From NCBI GenBank assembly GCA_964399545.1, contig CAYNRG010000007.1, forward strand, positions 1 through 64,000: a stretch of 64,000 bases of DNA, read 5' to 3'. The notes under the pieces were generated by a model. The model had not been told where the DNA came from, did no database searches, and was given only the letters and a program-made list of their open reading frames with translations. This document shows, one piece after another, positions 7,779 through 17,258 of this stretch (position 1 is its first letter; each line of letters begins with the position of its first letter). The position numbers and the translations under genes are program-made. This DNA comes from CAYNRG01 sp964399545 (lineage in GTDB: Bacteria > Bacillota_I > Bacilli_A > Erysipelotrichales > Erysipelotrichaceae).

Positions 7779-10448
7779 TACTTCTGCCCCTCTCTTTTTA
7801 TTTTTTCTCTCTTCTTCCTTATCACATTTGATTACTGCCTGAGCAGCAGCCAACCTAGCAATTGGCACGCGATATGGTGAACAAGAAACATAAGTTAATC
7901 CGATACGATGGAAGAACTCGATAGAGCTTGGATCTCCTCCATGCTCTCCGCAGATTCCTAACTTCATATTTGAACGAGCTTGTCTACCTAAATTAGACGC
8001 CATCTCGATTAACTTACCTACACCTTTTTGATCCACCTTCGCAAATGGATCTTGCTCATAAATTCCTTTATCATAATAATCAGATAAGAAATTTCCTGCA
8101 TCATCACGACTAAACCCAAATGTCATTTGAGTTAGATCATTCGTTCCAAAACTGAAGAACTCAGCCTCTTTTGCAATCTCATCCGCTAACAAGGCAGCTC
8201 TTGGAATTTCAATCATGGTTCCTACCATATACTTTAACTTAACATTTCTTGATTGGATTATAGAATTCGCAGTTTTTACCACAACTTCCCTCACAAATCG
8301 TAATTCATTAACCTCACCAACTAGTGGAATCATAATCTCTGGAACAACTTTATATGACGGATATTTTTTATTTACATTAATAGCAGCCTCAATCACAGCT
8401 CTTGTTTGCATTTCAGCAATTTCTGAATATGTCACACTTAAGCGACACCCTCTATGCCCCATCATTGGATTGAATTCATGTAACGAACTAATGATTTGAT
8501 TTAATTCATCAAAACTAATTTTCATTTCTTCTGCTAATTCTTTAATATCTTTCTCATTAGTTGGTAAAAATTCATGTAATGGTGGATCTAGATATCGAAT
8601 AGTGACTGGTAGACCTTGCATAGTTTCATAAATTCTTTCAAAGTCTCCTCGTTGCATTGGAAGTATTTTCTCTAATGCAGCTCTTCTTTGATCTGGAGAT
8701 TTAGAAACAATCATCTCTCTCATCGCCTTGATTCTTCCTGACTCAAAGAACATATGTTCTGTTCGAACAAGACCAATTCCTTCAGCTCCAAAAATAAGTG
8801 CTTGTTTTGCATCTTCTGGTGTATCTGCATTAGTTCGGACTTCTAACGTTCTTCGCTGATCAGCCCATTTCATAAAGGTTTCAAAATCACCAGAAATTTC
8901 TGCAGGAACAGTTTTTATCTTTCCTCCATAAATATTTCCAGTGCTTCCATCTAAAGAAATATAATCTCCTGCTTTAAATGTTTCACCATGAACTGTAAAT
9001 AAACCTTTTTTTTCATCAATTCGAATCTCGCCACATCCTGATACACAACATGTTCCCATACCACGTGCAACCACGGCTGCATGCGAAGTCATTCCACCGC
9101 GTGCTGTCAAAATTCCTTGAGCAACATGCATACCTTCAATATCTTCTGGACTTGTCTCTAGTCGAACAAGAATGACAGTTTCTCCTTTTTCAAATTCTCT
9201 AACAGCTTCTTCTGCCGTGAATACCACTCTTCCACATGCCGCTCCAGGAGAAGCAGGAAGAGCACTCGCCAATATTTTTGATTCTTTCAATTCTTTCTCA
9301 TCAAATTGCGGATGCAACAAAGCATCTAACTGTTTTGGATCCACCATTAATAAGGCTTGATCTTTTGTAATTAATTTCTCACTTACCAAGTCACAAGCAA
9401 TTTTCAGTGCCGCTGTTGCAGTTCTTTTTCCGCTTCTTGTTTGAAGCATATATAACTTTCCAGCTTCTACTGTAAATTCCATATCTTGCATATCTTTATA
9501 ATGATTTTCTAAAAGGTTGCAAATACTAACAAATTCTTCATAGGCTTCTGGCATTACTTTTTTTAACCCTTCAATTGAGTTAGGTGTTCTAATACCTGCA
9601 ACAACATCTTCACCTTGTGCATTAATTAAAAATTCTCCAAAAAGTTTCTTTTCTCCCGTTGCTGGATTTCTTGTGAACGCTACACCAGTTGCACAATCTG
9701 TTCCCATATTCCCAAAAACCATAGATTGAATATTAACCGCGGTTCCCCACTCACTTGGAATATCGTGCATTTTACGATAGTACATGGCACGTGGATTATT
9801 CCATGATTTAAAAACTGCTTCAATAGCTTTTTCTAATTGTTCCGTAGGATCTGTAGGAAAATCTGAATTAAGCTGGTCACGGTAATATTGTTTAAATCTT
9901 CTCACCATTTCAACTAAGTCATTTTCCTCTAATTCTGTATCAAGCTTTACTTTTTTCTTTTGTTTCAATTCATCAATAATTAATTCAAACTCATGTTTTG
10001 GAAGTCCCATTACTACATCAGCAAACATTTGAATAAAGCGTCTATAATTATCATAAGCAAATTTTCTATTCTTTGTTTTCCTAGCAATTATTTCTACAAC
10101 ATCATCATTAATTCCTAAGTTAAGAATCGTATCCATCATACCTGGCATTGATGCTCTTGCGCCGGACCGAACAGAAACCAAAAGTGGATTCTCTTTATCT
10201 CCCATTTTTTTTCCTGTACTTTTTTCTAATTCCTTTAATTGATTTAGAATTTCTTTTTTAATTTGATTATTAATTTTCTTTCCATCTTTATAATAGGCAA
10301 GGCACGCTTCTGTTGTAACTGTAAATCCTTGAGGAACAGGTAATCCAAGTGAAATCATTTCAGACAAGTTTGCTCCTTTTCCTCCAAGTAAATTTTTCAT
10401 ACTTCCATTACCTTCAGAAAATTTATAAACATATTTTTTCGCAGCCAT
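7238..10448 (-). CDS. ppdK: Pyruvate, phosphate dikinase with in-frame Lys/Ala-rich repeat tail
   Basis: Residues 1-874 form a full PPDK, which interconverts pyruvate + ATP + Pi and PEP + AMP + PPi. The N-terminal nucleotide-binding domain starts GSMKNLLGGKGANLSEM. The phosphohistidine motif GGMTSHAAVVARGMG has its His near 455. The C-terminal PEP/pyruvate barrel has GICGEHGG, with the catalytic Cys near 832. The fold should end at AAAQAVIK (residue 874). The frame instead stays open through 16 linker residues into MAEKTKK and KKATAKKPVA repeats, then into 100 Ns. Repeat phase implies the gap is 9+30n bases, so the frame would continue to a TAA at 7238-7240. Whether this is one fused protein or two genes (see 7238-7778) is unresolved. 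An indel next to the gap could have removed the PPDK stop. Confidence 0.8.
7249..7740 (-). repeat. 30-bp tandem repeat array encoding KKATAKKPVA
   Basis: The unit TTTGCTACTGGCTTTTTAGC + TGTCGCTTTC (plus strand) recurs head to tail with few differences (GTC/GTT, CTACT/CTACC, AGCT/AGCA/AGCC). About eight to nine copies lie below the N gap and about four above it. All changes are synonymous or nearly so, which indicates the array is translated. Confidence 0.95.
7510..7609. other. Assembly gap of 100 N inside the tandem repeat
   Basis: Exactly 100 Ns, a common placeholder size. The flanking repeat phase stops at unit position 19 and resumes at position 29, so the real missing length should be 9+30n bases rather than 100. 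Confidence 0.97.
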
Positions 10449-10570
10449 ACTCTCCTCCTTAAATTCTAAAATTTAAATACCGCTTACTATTAATCTAATT
10501 ATAATCTATCTATACTAGAAGTACAAGTTTTTTATAAGTGTCAACTCTTTCAAATGGAAGTGGAAAATAA

Positions 10571-10598
10571 AAAAACATTTTACTTATAAAATGTTTTT
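10571..10598 (-). terminator. Rho-independent terminator of the alpha/beta hydrolase gene
   Basis: Inverted repeat AAACATTTTA / TAAAATGTTT with a minus-strand T-run, just past the hydrolase stop. Confidence 0.75.
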
Positions 10599-10605
10599 CC
10601 TTTCA

Positions 10606-11535
10606 TCATTCACTTTCGTTGATAAACTCAAATATTTTTTCAAAGTATCCTTCATTCAAAAATGCATCTGCGTGTCTAGCTTGCGAGAAAGAAATAATAT
10701 CTTTCCTTGCATTACATTCATAGAATAAATCAAACATCATCTGAAATGGAACAAACGAATCTGATTCACCATGTATAAATAAAGTTGGTGTTTCAGATTT
10801 CCTAACTTGGGCTAATGTACTCGCTTCATTTAAATTAAATCCACATTTTATTTTTGCTAAAAGATCAATCCCAGGAATCAAAATATTTAATGGTAATTTC
10901 AAATACTGAGAAATTTGATATTTAAGAAGATTCTTTACTGAAGAGAATGCACAATCAGAAATTGCACATTTCACATTAGATGGTAATGAATGTCCAGTGA
11001 CATTTAAAATCGCATTTGCTCCTATTGACATTCCATGTAGAACAATCTCCGCTTGGCTATCTTTTTTCAAAATCCAATCAATCCATTGAATAAGATCATC
11101 TTGTTCTTTCCACCCTAGTGTTGAGTAACTTCCTTCACTTTCACCATGAGCCCTCATATCTGGCAGAACACAATTAAATCCTTGTTGATAAAACCGCTTA
11201 GCAACTTCTAAAATTTGTGTTCCATAAAATCCATATCCATGCATACAAATAACCCAACGATGCGATTGATCTTCCTGAGTGATACTCGTTGCATGCAACA
11301 ATAAATCATCTTCCGACAACATCCAAATTGCATCTTTTTTTACATTTCCAAACCATGCATCATTTTCTAATTTATTCGGAAGAGCATTAGTAAAAGGAAG
11401 ATATAGTGATTCTTCTTTCCTTTTGAAAACCTTTGAAAACACATAAGCACTTGATGCACAATAAGCTGCTCCTGCTGCTATTGTTACCCCTGCTGTGACA
11501 GCTAGTGCTTTCTCTATTTTTTTATTCTCTGCCAT
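10606..11535 (-). CDS. Membrane-anchored alpha/beta hydrolase
   Basis: A serine hydrolase of unknown substrate. Its hydrophobic N-terminal segment probably anchors it. The oxyanion motif is HGYG, and the nucleophile elbow HGMSIGAN has its Ser near residue 170. A late acidic residue lies in LFIHGESDSFVPF and the catalytic His in ARHADAF, completing the triad. Length and layout match the BAAT/serine-aminopeptidase-like group. The start is placed at MAENKK (ATG at 11533-11535) because GGAGGG lies 4 bases upstream; the longer frame would begin within that ribosome-binding site. It is probably transcribed alone, downstream of valS. Confidence 0.85.
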   Translation of the reverse strand: MAENKKIEKALAVTAGVTIAAGAAYCASSAYVFSKVFKRKEESLYLPFTNALPNKLENDAWFGNVKKDAIWMLSEDDLLLHATSITQEDQSHRWVICMHGYGFYGTQILEVAKRFYQQGFNCVLPDMRAHGESEGSYSTLGWKEQDDLIQWIDWILKKDSQAEIVLHGMSIGANAILNVTGHSLPSNVKCAISDCAFSSVKNLLKYQISQYLKLPLNILIPGIDLLAKIKCGFNLNEASTLAQVRKSETPTLFIHGESDSFVPFQMMFDLFYECNARKDIISFSQARHADAFLNEGYFEKIFEFINESE

Positions 11536-11607
11536 ATTTCCCTCCACTGATTAGTTTATAATCTTTCTTTCATTTTAAGAATAGTTTTTCAATAAGTCAA
11601 TTCTTTT

Positions 11608-14025
11608 CTATACTTTCTCTGTTAAATCTAATTTAATCTCAAGCACTTTATACCCTTCTGGAATTAAATTAATTTCTAATTTTTCAATAAACAGTGTCGC
11701 TCCTAAATCTAGTTTCGATTGCTCTACTGCTTTTTTAAGGTTCTCATTAACTTCTATTTCTAATCGTTGAATTGGAGTTTTTAAGGAAACATTATTATTT
11801 GTTTTCGCTCCTCTTGCTTGACTAATAATATCTATCAATTCATCTCCATGCACTCGTTCAGAATCATAAGCAACAGTTAAAGGTTCTAACTTCGTTAAGT
11901 GAATTGATGAAACATCACCATATAATTCTTGATATATTTCCTCTGTTATAAAAGGGAAGAAGATGCTAAAGTTTTGTAATAATTTATATAGCAAATCATG
12001 CACTGTTTTTTGTCCAGATAATCGATCATACTCTCCAAATTCCTCAGGGCGATATAAGCGATGTTTTACAATTTCAATGTAATTATCGCAAAAATTCCAA
12101 AAGAACTTTTCAAGAATATTTAATGCTAGACCCACTTCAAAAGCATCTAGGTATTTGATGAATGTTTTTTCCATCTCTTGGTATTTTGCTAAAATCCAAC
12201 GATCAAAATAGCACAGCTCTTGTGGTTGCTCTTCTCCAGTATAATCCTGAAGGTGCATCTCAATAAATTTTGACACATTCCATAATTTATTAACTAGCTT
12301 CTTTCCTCGCAGAAGAGTTTCTTCACTAAAAACAATATCGGTCCCTAAGCGTCCTGTTCCAGCCCAATAGCGAATAACATCAGCTGAATATTTTTGAATT
12401 AAGTCAATTGGTTCATCTTTAGAATTACCTTTGCTTTTACTTATTTTCTCCCCTTTTCCTGCCATAACAAAACCTGCGATCATCACATTATCCCAAGGCT
12501 TTTCATCAAAGTGATAAAAGCTCTTAACAATGGTATAAAAATCCCATGTTCTTATAATTTCACTTGCGTTGGTTCGAAGGCTCATCGGTTTTAATAAATT
12601 TTCATAATTTTCTTCTTCTCCATACTTCATATTAATTAACGGAGTTACTGAAGAAGTTGCCCATGTATCCATAACATCTTTCTCCGGAACAAAGCTAGAA
12701 CATCCACATAAACAAGTTTTTTTGGGTTGGTCAACCAAAGGGTTAACTGGTAAATCTTCTTTTTCTGCAAAGATTGGCTTCCCACAATCTTCACAATACC
12801 AAACCGGAAATGGAACACCGAAATATCGTTGCCTTGAAATACACCAATCCCACATAATATTTTCAACCCAGTCATTATATCGATTTTGCATGTGTGCTGG
12901 ATGCCAATCAATTTGATTGCCTATATCTAAAAATTCTTTTTTATTTGATGTTGTATCAATAAACCATTGTTTCATTACTGCATATTCTACTTCACGTCCA
13001 CATCTCTCGTGTGTTTGAACTTCGTGTTCCAAGTTTTCAACTTTAACCACCACTCCTGCTTCAGTTAAATCCTCAATAATTTTCTTTCGTGCATCTTTTA
13101 TTTTTAATCCACCGTATACTGGAACATCATCAATAAGATGACCATAGTCTGTAAAAATATGTTTCAGTGGGAGATTATACTTTTTCCACCATTCGATATC
13201 TGTTTGATCTCCAAAAGTACAACACATAACAATTCCAGTCCCTTTATCAATAGCTACTTTTTCATCTGCCATAATCGGAACCTCTACATCAACAATAGGA
13301 ATCCGTGCAGTTTTACCAATCATTCCCTTATTTTTTTCATCTTCAGGATTAACAAAAACACAAACAATAGCTGGTAATAGTTCCGGTCTTGTTGTCGCAA
13401 TTACAAATTCTTGGTTATCCTCAACTGTTGTAAATTTCAAATAATTAAATGTCGTTGTCGTTGTTTTAGTTTCTAACTCAGCTTGAGCAATAGAGGTTAA
13501 GCATTCCGTACACCACAAAGCGGGTGATTCTTTATGGTAACAATGATTTTTTTGAACTAAATCTAAAAAAGACATTTGGCTAATTTTAATTGTAGATGGG
13601 CTCACCGTTTTATAAGCTAAGTTCCAGTCTGTACTAACCCCCATTTTACTAAATAATTCTTTAAATTCATTCTCATACTTATCAGTTGTTTCGTAACATA
13701 ACTTCGAAAATTCTTCTCGCCCAATTTGATGAGCTTTTTTCCTTTGCTCTTTTTCTACCAATCTTTCACTAGGCAATCCATTATCATCAAATCCAAATGG
13801 ATAAAAAATGTTAAATCCTCTCAAACGCTTATATCTTGCTACCATTTCAGCTTGAGAATAGGAAAAAATATGACCAATATGAATTTTTCCACTTACAGTT
13901 GGCGGAGGTGTATCAATGGAAAAAATTTCTCTTCCATCTGGGATAAATTTATATGTTTCTTGCTCCTTCCAATAATCTAGCCATTTAGTTTCTTTCTCTT
14001 GTGCACTATACTTCTTATCTAACAT
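11608..14025 (-). CDS. valS: Valyl-tRNA synthetase, short archaeal/rickettsial-like type
   Basis: A class I synthetase of 805 aa. The HIGH motif lies in TPPPTVSGKIHIGHIF and the KMSKS motif is GEKISKSKGNS. Zinc-type Cys pairs occur at CTEC and at CEDCGK...CLCGC. Usual bacterial ValRS is about 880 aa and reads PPPNVTG.LH.GHA. This one reads FYPFGFDDNGLPSERLVEK, a pattern I associate with archaeal and Rickettsia ValRS, and it lacks the long C-terminal coiled-coil arm. The editing domain (ATTRPELLPAIVCVFVNP) is present. Its expression is governed by the T-box at 14055-14260. Identity as ValRS rests on the motif and the T-box context; transfer from another lineage is an inference. Confidence 0.92.
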   Translation of the reverse strand: MLDKKYSAQEKETKWLDYWKEQETYKFIPDGREIFSIDTPPPTVSGKIHIGHIFSYSQAEMVARYKRLRGFNIFYPFGFDDNGLPSERLVEKEQRKKAHQIGREEFSKLCYETTDKYENEFKELFSKMGVSTDWNLAYKTVSPSTIKISQMSFLDLVQKNHCYHKESPALWCTECLTSIAQAELETKTTTTTFNYLKFTTVEDNQEFVIATTRPELLPAIVCVFVNPEDEKNKGMIGKTARIPIVDVEVPIMADEKVAIDKGTGIVMCCTFGDQTDIEWWKKYNLPLKHIFTDYGHLIDDVPVYGGLKIKDARKKIIEDLTEAGVVVKVENLEHEVQTHERCGREVEYAVMKQWFIDTTSNKKEFLDIGNQIDWHPAHMQNRYNDWVENIMWDWCISRQRYFGVPFPVWYCEDCGKPIFAEKEDLPVNPLVDQPKKTCLCGCSSFVPEKDVMDTWATSSVTPLINMKYGEEENYENLLKPMSLRTNASEIIRTWDFYTIVKSFYHFDEKPWDNVMIAGFVMAGKGEKISKSKGNSKDEPIDLIQKYSADVIRYWAGTGRLGTDIVFSEETLLRGKKLVNKLWNVSKFIEMHLQDYTGEEQPQELCYFDRWILAKYQEMEKTFIKYLDAFEVGLALNILEKFFWNFCDNYIEIVKHRLYRPEEFGEYDRLSGQKTVHDLLYKLLQNFSIFFPFITEEIYQELYGDVSSIHLTKLEPLTVAYDSERVHGDELIDIISQARGAKTNNNVSLKTPIQRLEIEVNENLKKAVEQSKLDLGATLFIEKLEINLIPEGYKVLEIKLDLTEKV

Positions 14026-14054
14026 TTATACGTCCTCTTCTTTCTTGCAAACAA

Positions 14055-14260
14055 AAAACGCCCTGTAAAAGGACGTTTGTTACGCGGTACCACCTTCATT
14101 CATTTCTAATTTTTAAAGAAATGCACTCCAACGTTTAACGCACGTAACGGATTTTCCTACTTATTCAGAAAACCAACTCCTAGACTACTGTTCAACTTCT
14201 GTGCAAATCTTTTCCATCACCCAAGATCTTTCTCTATGTCACCAAAAGTTTACTTCCTTC
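14055..14260 (-). promoter_or_regulatory. T-box riboswitch controlling valS
   Basis: The minus strand carries GGTGGTACCGCG (14083-14094) followed by a terminator AAACGTCC...GGGCGTTT with a T-run (14055-14078). A long structured leader lies upstream. A GTT (valine) at 14137-14139, followed by A, is the best specifier candidate ahead of TTGGAG. The specifier call is less certain than for thrS because spacing to TTGGA differs. Confidence 0.9.
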
Positions 14261-14308
14261 TATTCCTTGTTGTTAAATTTATTCTATCAATTTTTTTCAA
14301 TATGTCAA

Positions 14309-14893
14309 TTACTGTTCTGCTAAAAAGTTAATTTTACTCCAAAGTTCAGCAATTCCATCCCGAGTTTTGCTAGAAACACCGATACAACTTGTAGTTGGTA
14401 TCCCTAACTTATTTGCTATTCTTTCTTTAAAAGGTTTCAATTCACTCTGCTTACATTTATCTTTTTTTGTCGCTGCAACAAGTACTGGTAGTCGACAATT
14501 GCGCGCATATTCTATCATCATCAAATCATCTTTAGTTGGTGTATGGCGATAATCAACTAATAAAATTAATCCTTTTAAATTTTTTCTTTCGAGAAAATAT
14601 TCATCCATCATTTTTCCGAATTGAATAAGTTCTCTTTGAGATCGATTTGCAAAACCATATCCTGGAATATCTACAAATCCAATTTTCTTATTTACTGTAA
14701 AAAAGTTCAGCAACCTTGTTTTTCCTGGTCTATTTCCAACATAGGCTAATTTTTTTCGATTAACCATTGTATTAATTAGAGAAGATTTTCCAACATTACT
14801 TCTTCCTGCAAAAACAAACTCTGGTAATTCACTCTCTGGCCATCCTTCTTTTCCAGCAGCACTTGTTAAAAACTCTACATCATAATACTCCAT
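14309..14893 (-). CDS. engB: Ribosome biogenesis GTP-binding protein EngB (YsxC)
   Basis: A 194-aa TrmE-Era-Bms1 type GTPase needed for 50S subunit assembly. G1 is GRSNVGKSS (residues 30-38), G3 is DIPGYG, G4 is TKKDK and G5 resembles GVSSKTRDG. Standard length. It lies 2 bases after lon, the order lon-engB found in Bacillus relatives, so the pair forms an operon. Confidence 0.96.
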   Translation of the reverse strand: MEYYDVEFLTSAAGKEGWPESELPEFVFAGRSNVGKSSLINTMVNRKKLAYVGNRPGKTRLLNFFTVNKKIGFVDIPGYGFANRSQRELIQFGKMMDEYFLERKNLKGLILLVDYRHTPTKDDLMMIEYARNCRLPVLVAATKKDKCKQSELKPFKERIANKLGIPTTSCIGVSSKTRDGIAELWSKINFLAEQ

Positions 14894-14895
14894 GA

Positions 14896-17208
14896 TTAGA
14901 CTAAAGCTTCCTTTAGGACTTGATCTATCGTTTCGACAGGAATAAATTCCATATCTTCCTTTAATATTGCCGGAAATTCATCAATGTCTTTCAAATTACT
15001 TTTAGGCATGATTACTCGGCGAATACCAACGCGATGAGCAGCTAAACTTTTCTCTCTTAAGCCTCCAATTGCCAAAACACGACCTCGAAGTGTTACTTCT
15101 CCAGTCATAGCAACTTTTGAACTTACCGGTGTTTTAGTAATAGCCGATATGATAGCTGTTGTTAATGTAACTCCAGCACTTGGCCCATCTTTAGGAATTG
15201 CACCTTCTGGAACATGGATATGAATATCATGCTTATTGAAAAAATCCGGATCAATTTTGTATTTATTTGCGTTTGACTTAATGTAATCTAAAGCAATCAT
15301 CGTAGACTCTTTCATTACATCACCCAAATATCCAGTAACTACAAATTTTCCATTTCCTTCAAAATAAGTCACTTCTACTGGTAAAACATCTCCTCCAAAG
15401 GAAGTATATGCTAATCCAGTTACTACACCAATCTGATTTGAACTTTCCTTTCGTCCATACTCAAATTTTTCATTACCCAGCCAAGTTAAAATCAATTTTT
15501 TAGTGATTTTTACACTTTTCTTCTTTTCCTTCAATACAGATAAAACTGTTTTCCTACATAACGATGCTATCACTCTCTCTAACTGTCGAACACCTGCTTC
15601 TCTTGTATAGTGGCGAATTAGGTAGAGTAATTCTTTATCAGTAATTTTGAATTGACTCGATTTTAAACCATTCATCTCAATCTGTTTTGGAACTAAATGA
15701 CTTGTTGCAATATTCATTTTTTCCAATTCTGTATAGCTAGAAAGGTTAATAATTTCTAATCGATCTTGAAGTGCTGGTGGAATATTTTCTAAATAATTTG
15801 CAGTTGCTATAAACATAACATTTGATAAATCATATGGTTCTTCCAAATAATGGTCAGAAAACATTTTATTTTGCTCAGGATCTAAAACTTCTAACATTGC
15901 ACTACTTGGATCTCCTTTGTAGTCTGAGCCCATTTTGTCGATTTCATCAATCAGAAATACCGGGTTTTTTACTCCCGCCGTTTTCATTCCCTGAATAATT
16001 CTTCCAGGCATACTTCCAAGATAGGTTCTGCGATGACCACGAATTTCAGATTCATCTTTTACTCCACCTAAAGAAATTTTTACAAATTTCCTATTCAACG
16101 CTGAAGCAACCGACTTCCCTAATGAAGTTTTCCCTACTCCTGGAGGACCTACAAGACATAAAATTGGAGCCTTCAAGCTATTTGTCATTTCTTTAACTGC
16201 CAAGTATTCCATAATTCGCTCTTTTACTTTTTCCAATCCATAATGTTCCTCATCAAGGCAACGTTGAACATCATTTAAATCACTATTATCTTCAGTTTCT
16301 CCATACCATGGTGTTTTAAGTAACCAATCTAAGTAACCACGAAGAACCGATGCTTCTCCAGATGATGCTGGCAAACTCTCATATCGTTGTAATTCTTCTT
16401 GTGCTTTCAATTTTACATGTTCAGGATAAGGATTATTTTCAATCATCTCTCGCAGCTTTGCGGCATCATCTGTAATATTAGAAACATCTCCTAATTCTTC
16501 TTTAATCAACCGCATTTTTTCTCTTAAATAATATTCTCTTTGCCCATTTTCAAGACGTACTCTTACCTTCTCATTAATTTCACTTTCTATATCAGCAATC
16601 TCTTTTTCATTTTCTAACTCTTTCAAAATAGTAAACAATCTATCGTTAATGCTTACCATTTCCAAAAGTTCTTGGCGTGCTTCTATAGAAAAAGGAAACA
16701 ATTGAGAAAATTGATGACTTAGTGAAACTGCAGAAATTCCTGTCGCCATTTTAGCAGCCATTTCTCTAGGAACAAGTTTTGAATTATTTCCAAACTTTTC
16801 AATTTCACTTGCCAATTGGTTCACCAAAGCAGCTTCTTCTTTGTAATCACCTGGTTCATCATGTAATGGTGTAACCTGAGCTACTAAAAACTCACCACTT
16901 TCATCATAATCCACTAATTTCGCTCGTTCTACCCCTATGCATTGAACCATCAAAATTCCATCTTTTTTACGAACTCCTGTGATTTTACAAATTGTCCCTA
17001 TTTTATAAATTCCATCGTAAGTTGAAACTTCTTGATAAATGTCCTTTTGACAAACAATAAAAACGTGACTATCAAATCTTTCCTTAGATTCATTTACAGC
17101 ATTAATGCTTTTTTCTCTTCCTACATCGAAGTTAACTGTCATCTCTGGAAAGACTATTACACCTCGAGTACATATCAAGGGTAACGCTAATTTTATTTCT
17201 TTTTTCAT
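14896..17208 (-). CDS. lon: ATP-dependent protease La (Lon)
   Basis: A 770-aa cytoplasmic AAA+ serine protease. The LonN substrate domain starts LPLICTRGVIVFPEM. Walker A GPPGVGKTSLG lies near residue 350, with Walker B VFLIDEIDK. The C-terminal protease domain has PKDGPSAGVTL (catalytic Ser near 675) and TLRGRVLAIGGLREKSLAA (catalytic Lys near 718). Full-length LonA. It lies downstream of tig, with a hairpin between them. Confidence 0.97.
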   Translation of the reverse strand: MKKEIKLALPLICTRGVIVFPEMTVNFDVGREKSINAVNESKERFDSHVFIVCQKDIYQEVSTYDGIYKIGTICKITGVRKKDGILMVQCIGVERAKLVDYDESGEFLVAQVTPLHDEPGDYKEEAALVNQLASEIEKFGNNSKLVPREMAAKMATGISAVSLSHQFSQLFPFSIEARQELLEMVSINDRLFTILKELENEKEIADIESEINEKVRVRLENGQREYYLREKMRLIKEELGDVSNITDDAAKLREMIENNPYPEHVKLKAQEELQRYESLPASSGEASVLRGYLDWLLKTPWYGETEDNSDLNDVQRCLDEEHYGLEKVKERIMEYLAVKEMTNSLKAPILCLVGPPGVGKTSLGKSVASALNRKFVKISLGGVKDESEIRGHRRTYLGSMPGRIIQGMKTAGVKNPVFLIDEIDKMGSDYKGDPSSAMLEVLDPEQNKMFSDHYLEEPYDLSNVMFIATANYLENIPPALQDRLEIINLSSYTELEKMNIATSHLVPKQIEMNGLKSSQFKITDKELLYLIRHYTREAGVRQLERVIASLCRKTVLSVLKEKKKSVKITKKLILTWLGNEKFEYGRKESSNQIGVVTGLAYTSFGGDVLPVEVTYFEGNGKFVVTGYLGDVMKESTMIALDYIKSNANKYKIDPDFFNKHDIHIHVPEGAIPKDGPSAGVTLTTAIISAITKTPVSSKVAMTGEVTLRGRVLAIGGLREKSLAAHRVGIRRVIMPKSNLKDIDEFPAILKEDMEFIPVETIDQVLKEALV

Positions 17209-17232
17209 ATTTATATAACCTCCTAAAATTCA

Positions 17233-17258
17233 AAATAAGACGATAGTCGCCTTATTTT
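17233..17258 (-). terminator. Possible terminator or attenuator between tig and lon
   Basis: A hairpin AATAAGGCG / CGTCTTATT with a 5-base loop overlaps the tig stop. The following T-tract is short (TTTTG...), so it may only attenuate transcription into lon. Confidence 0.45.
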
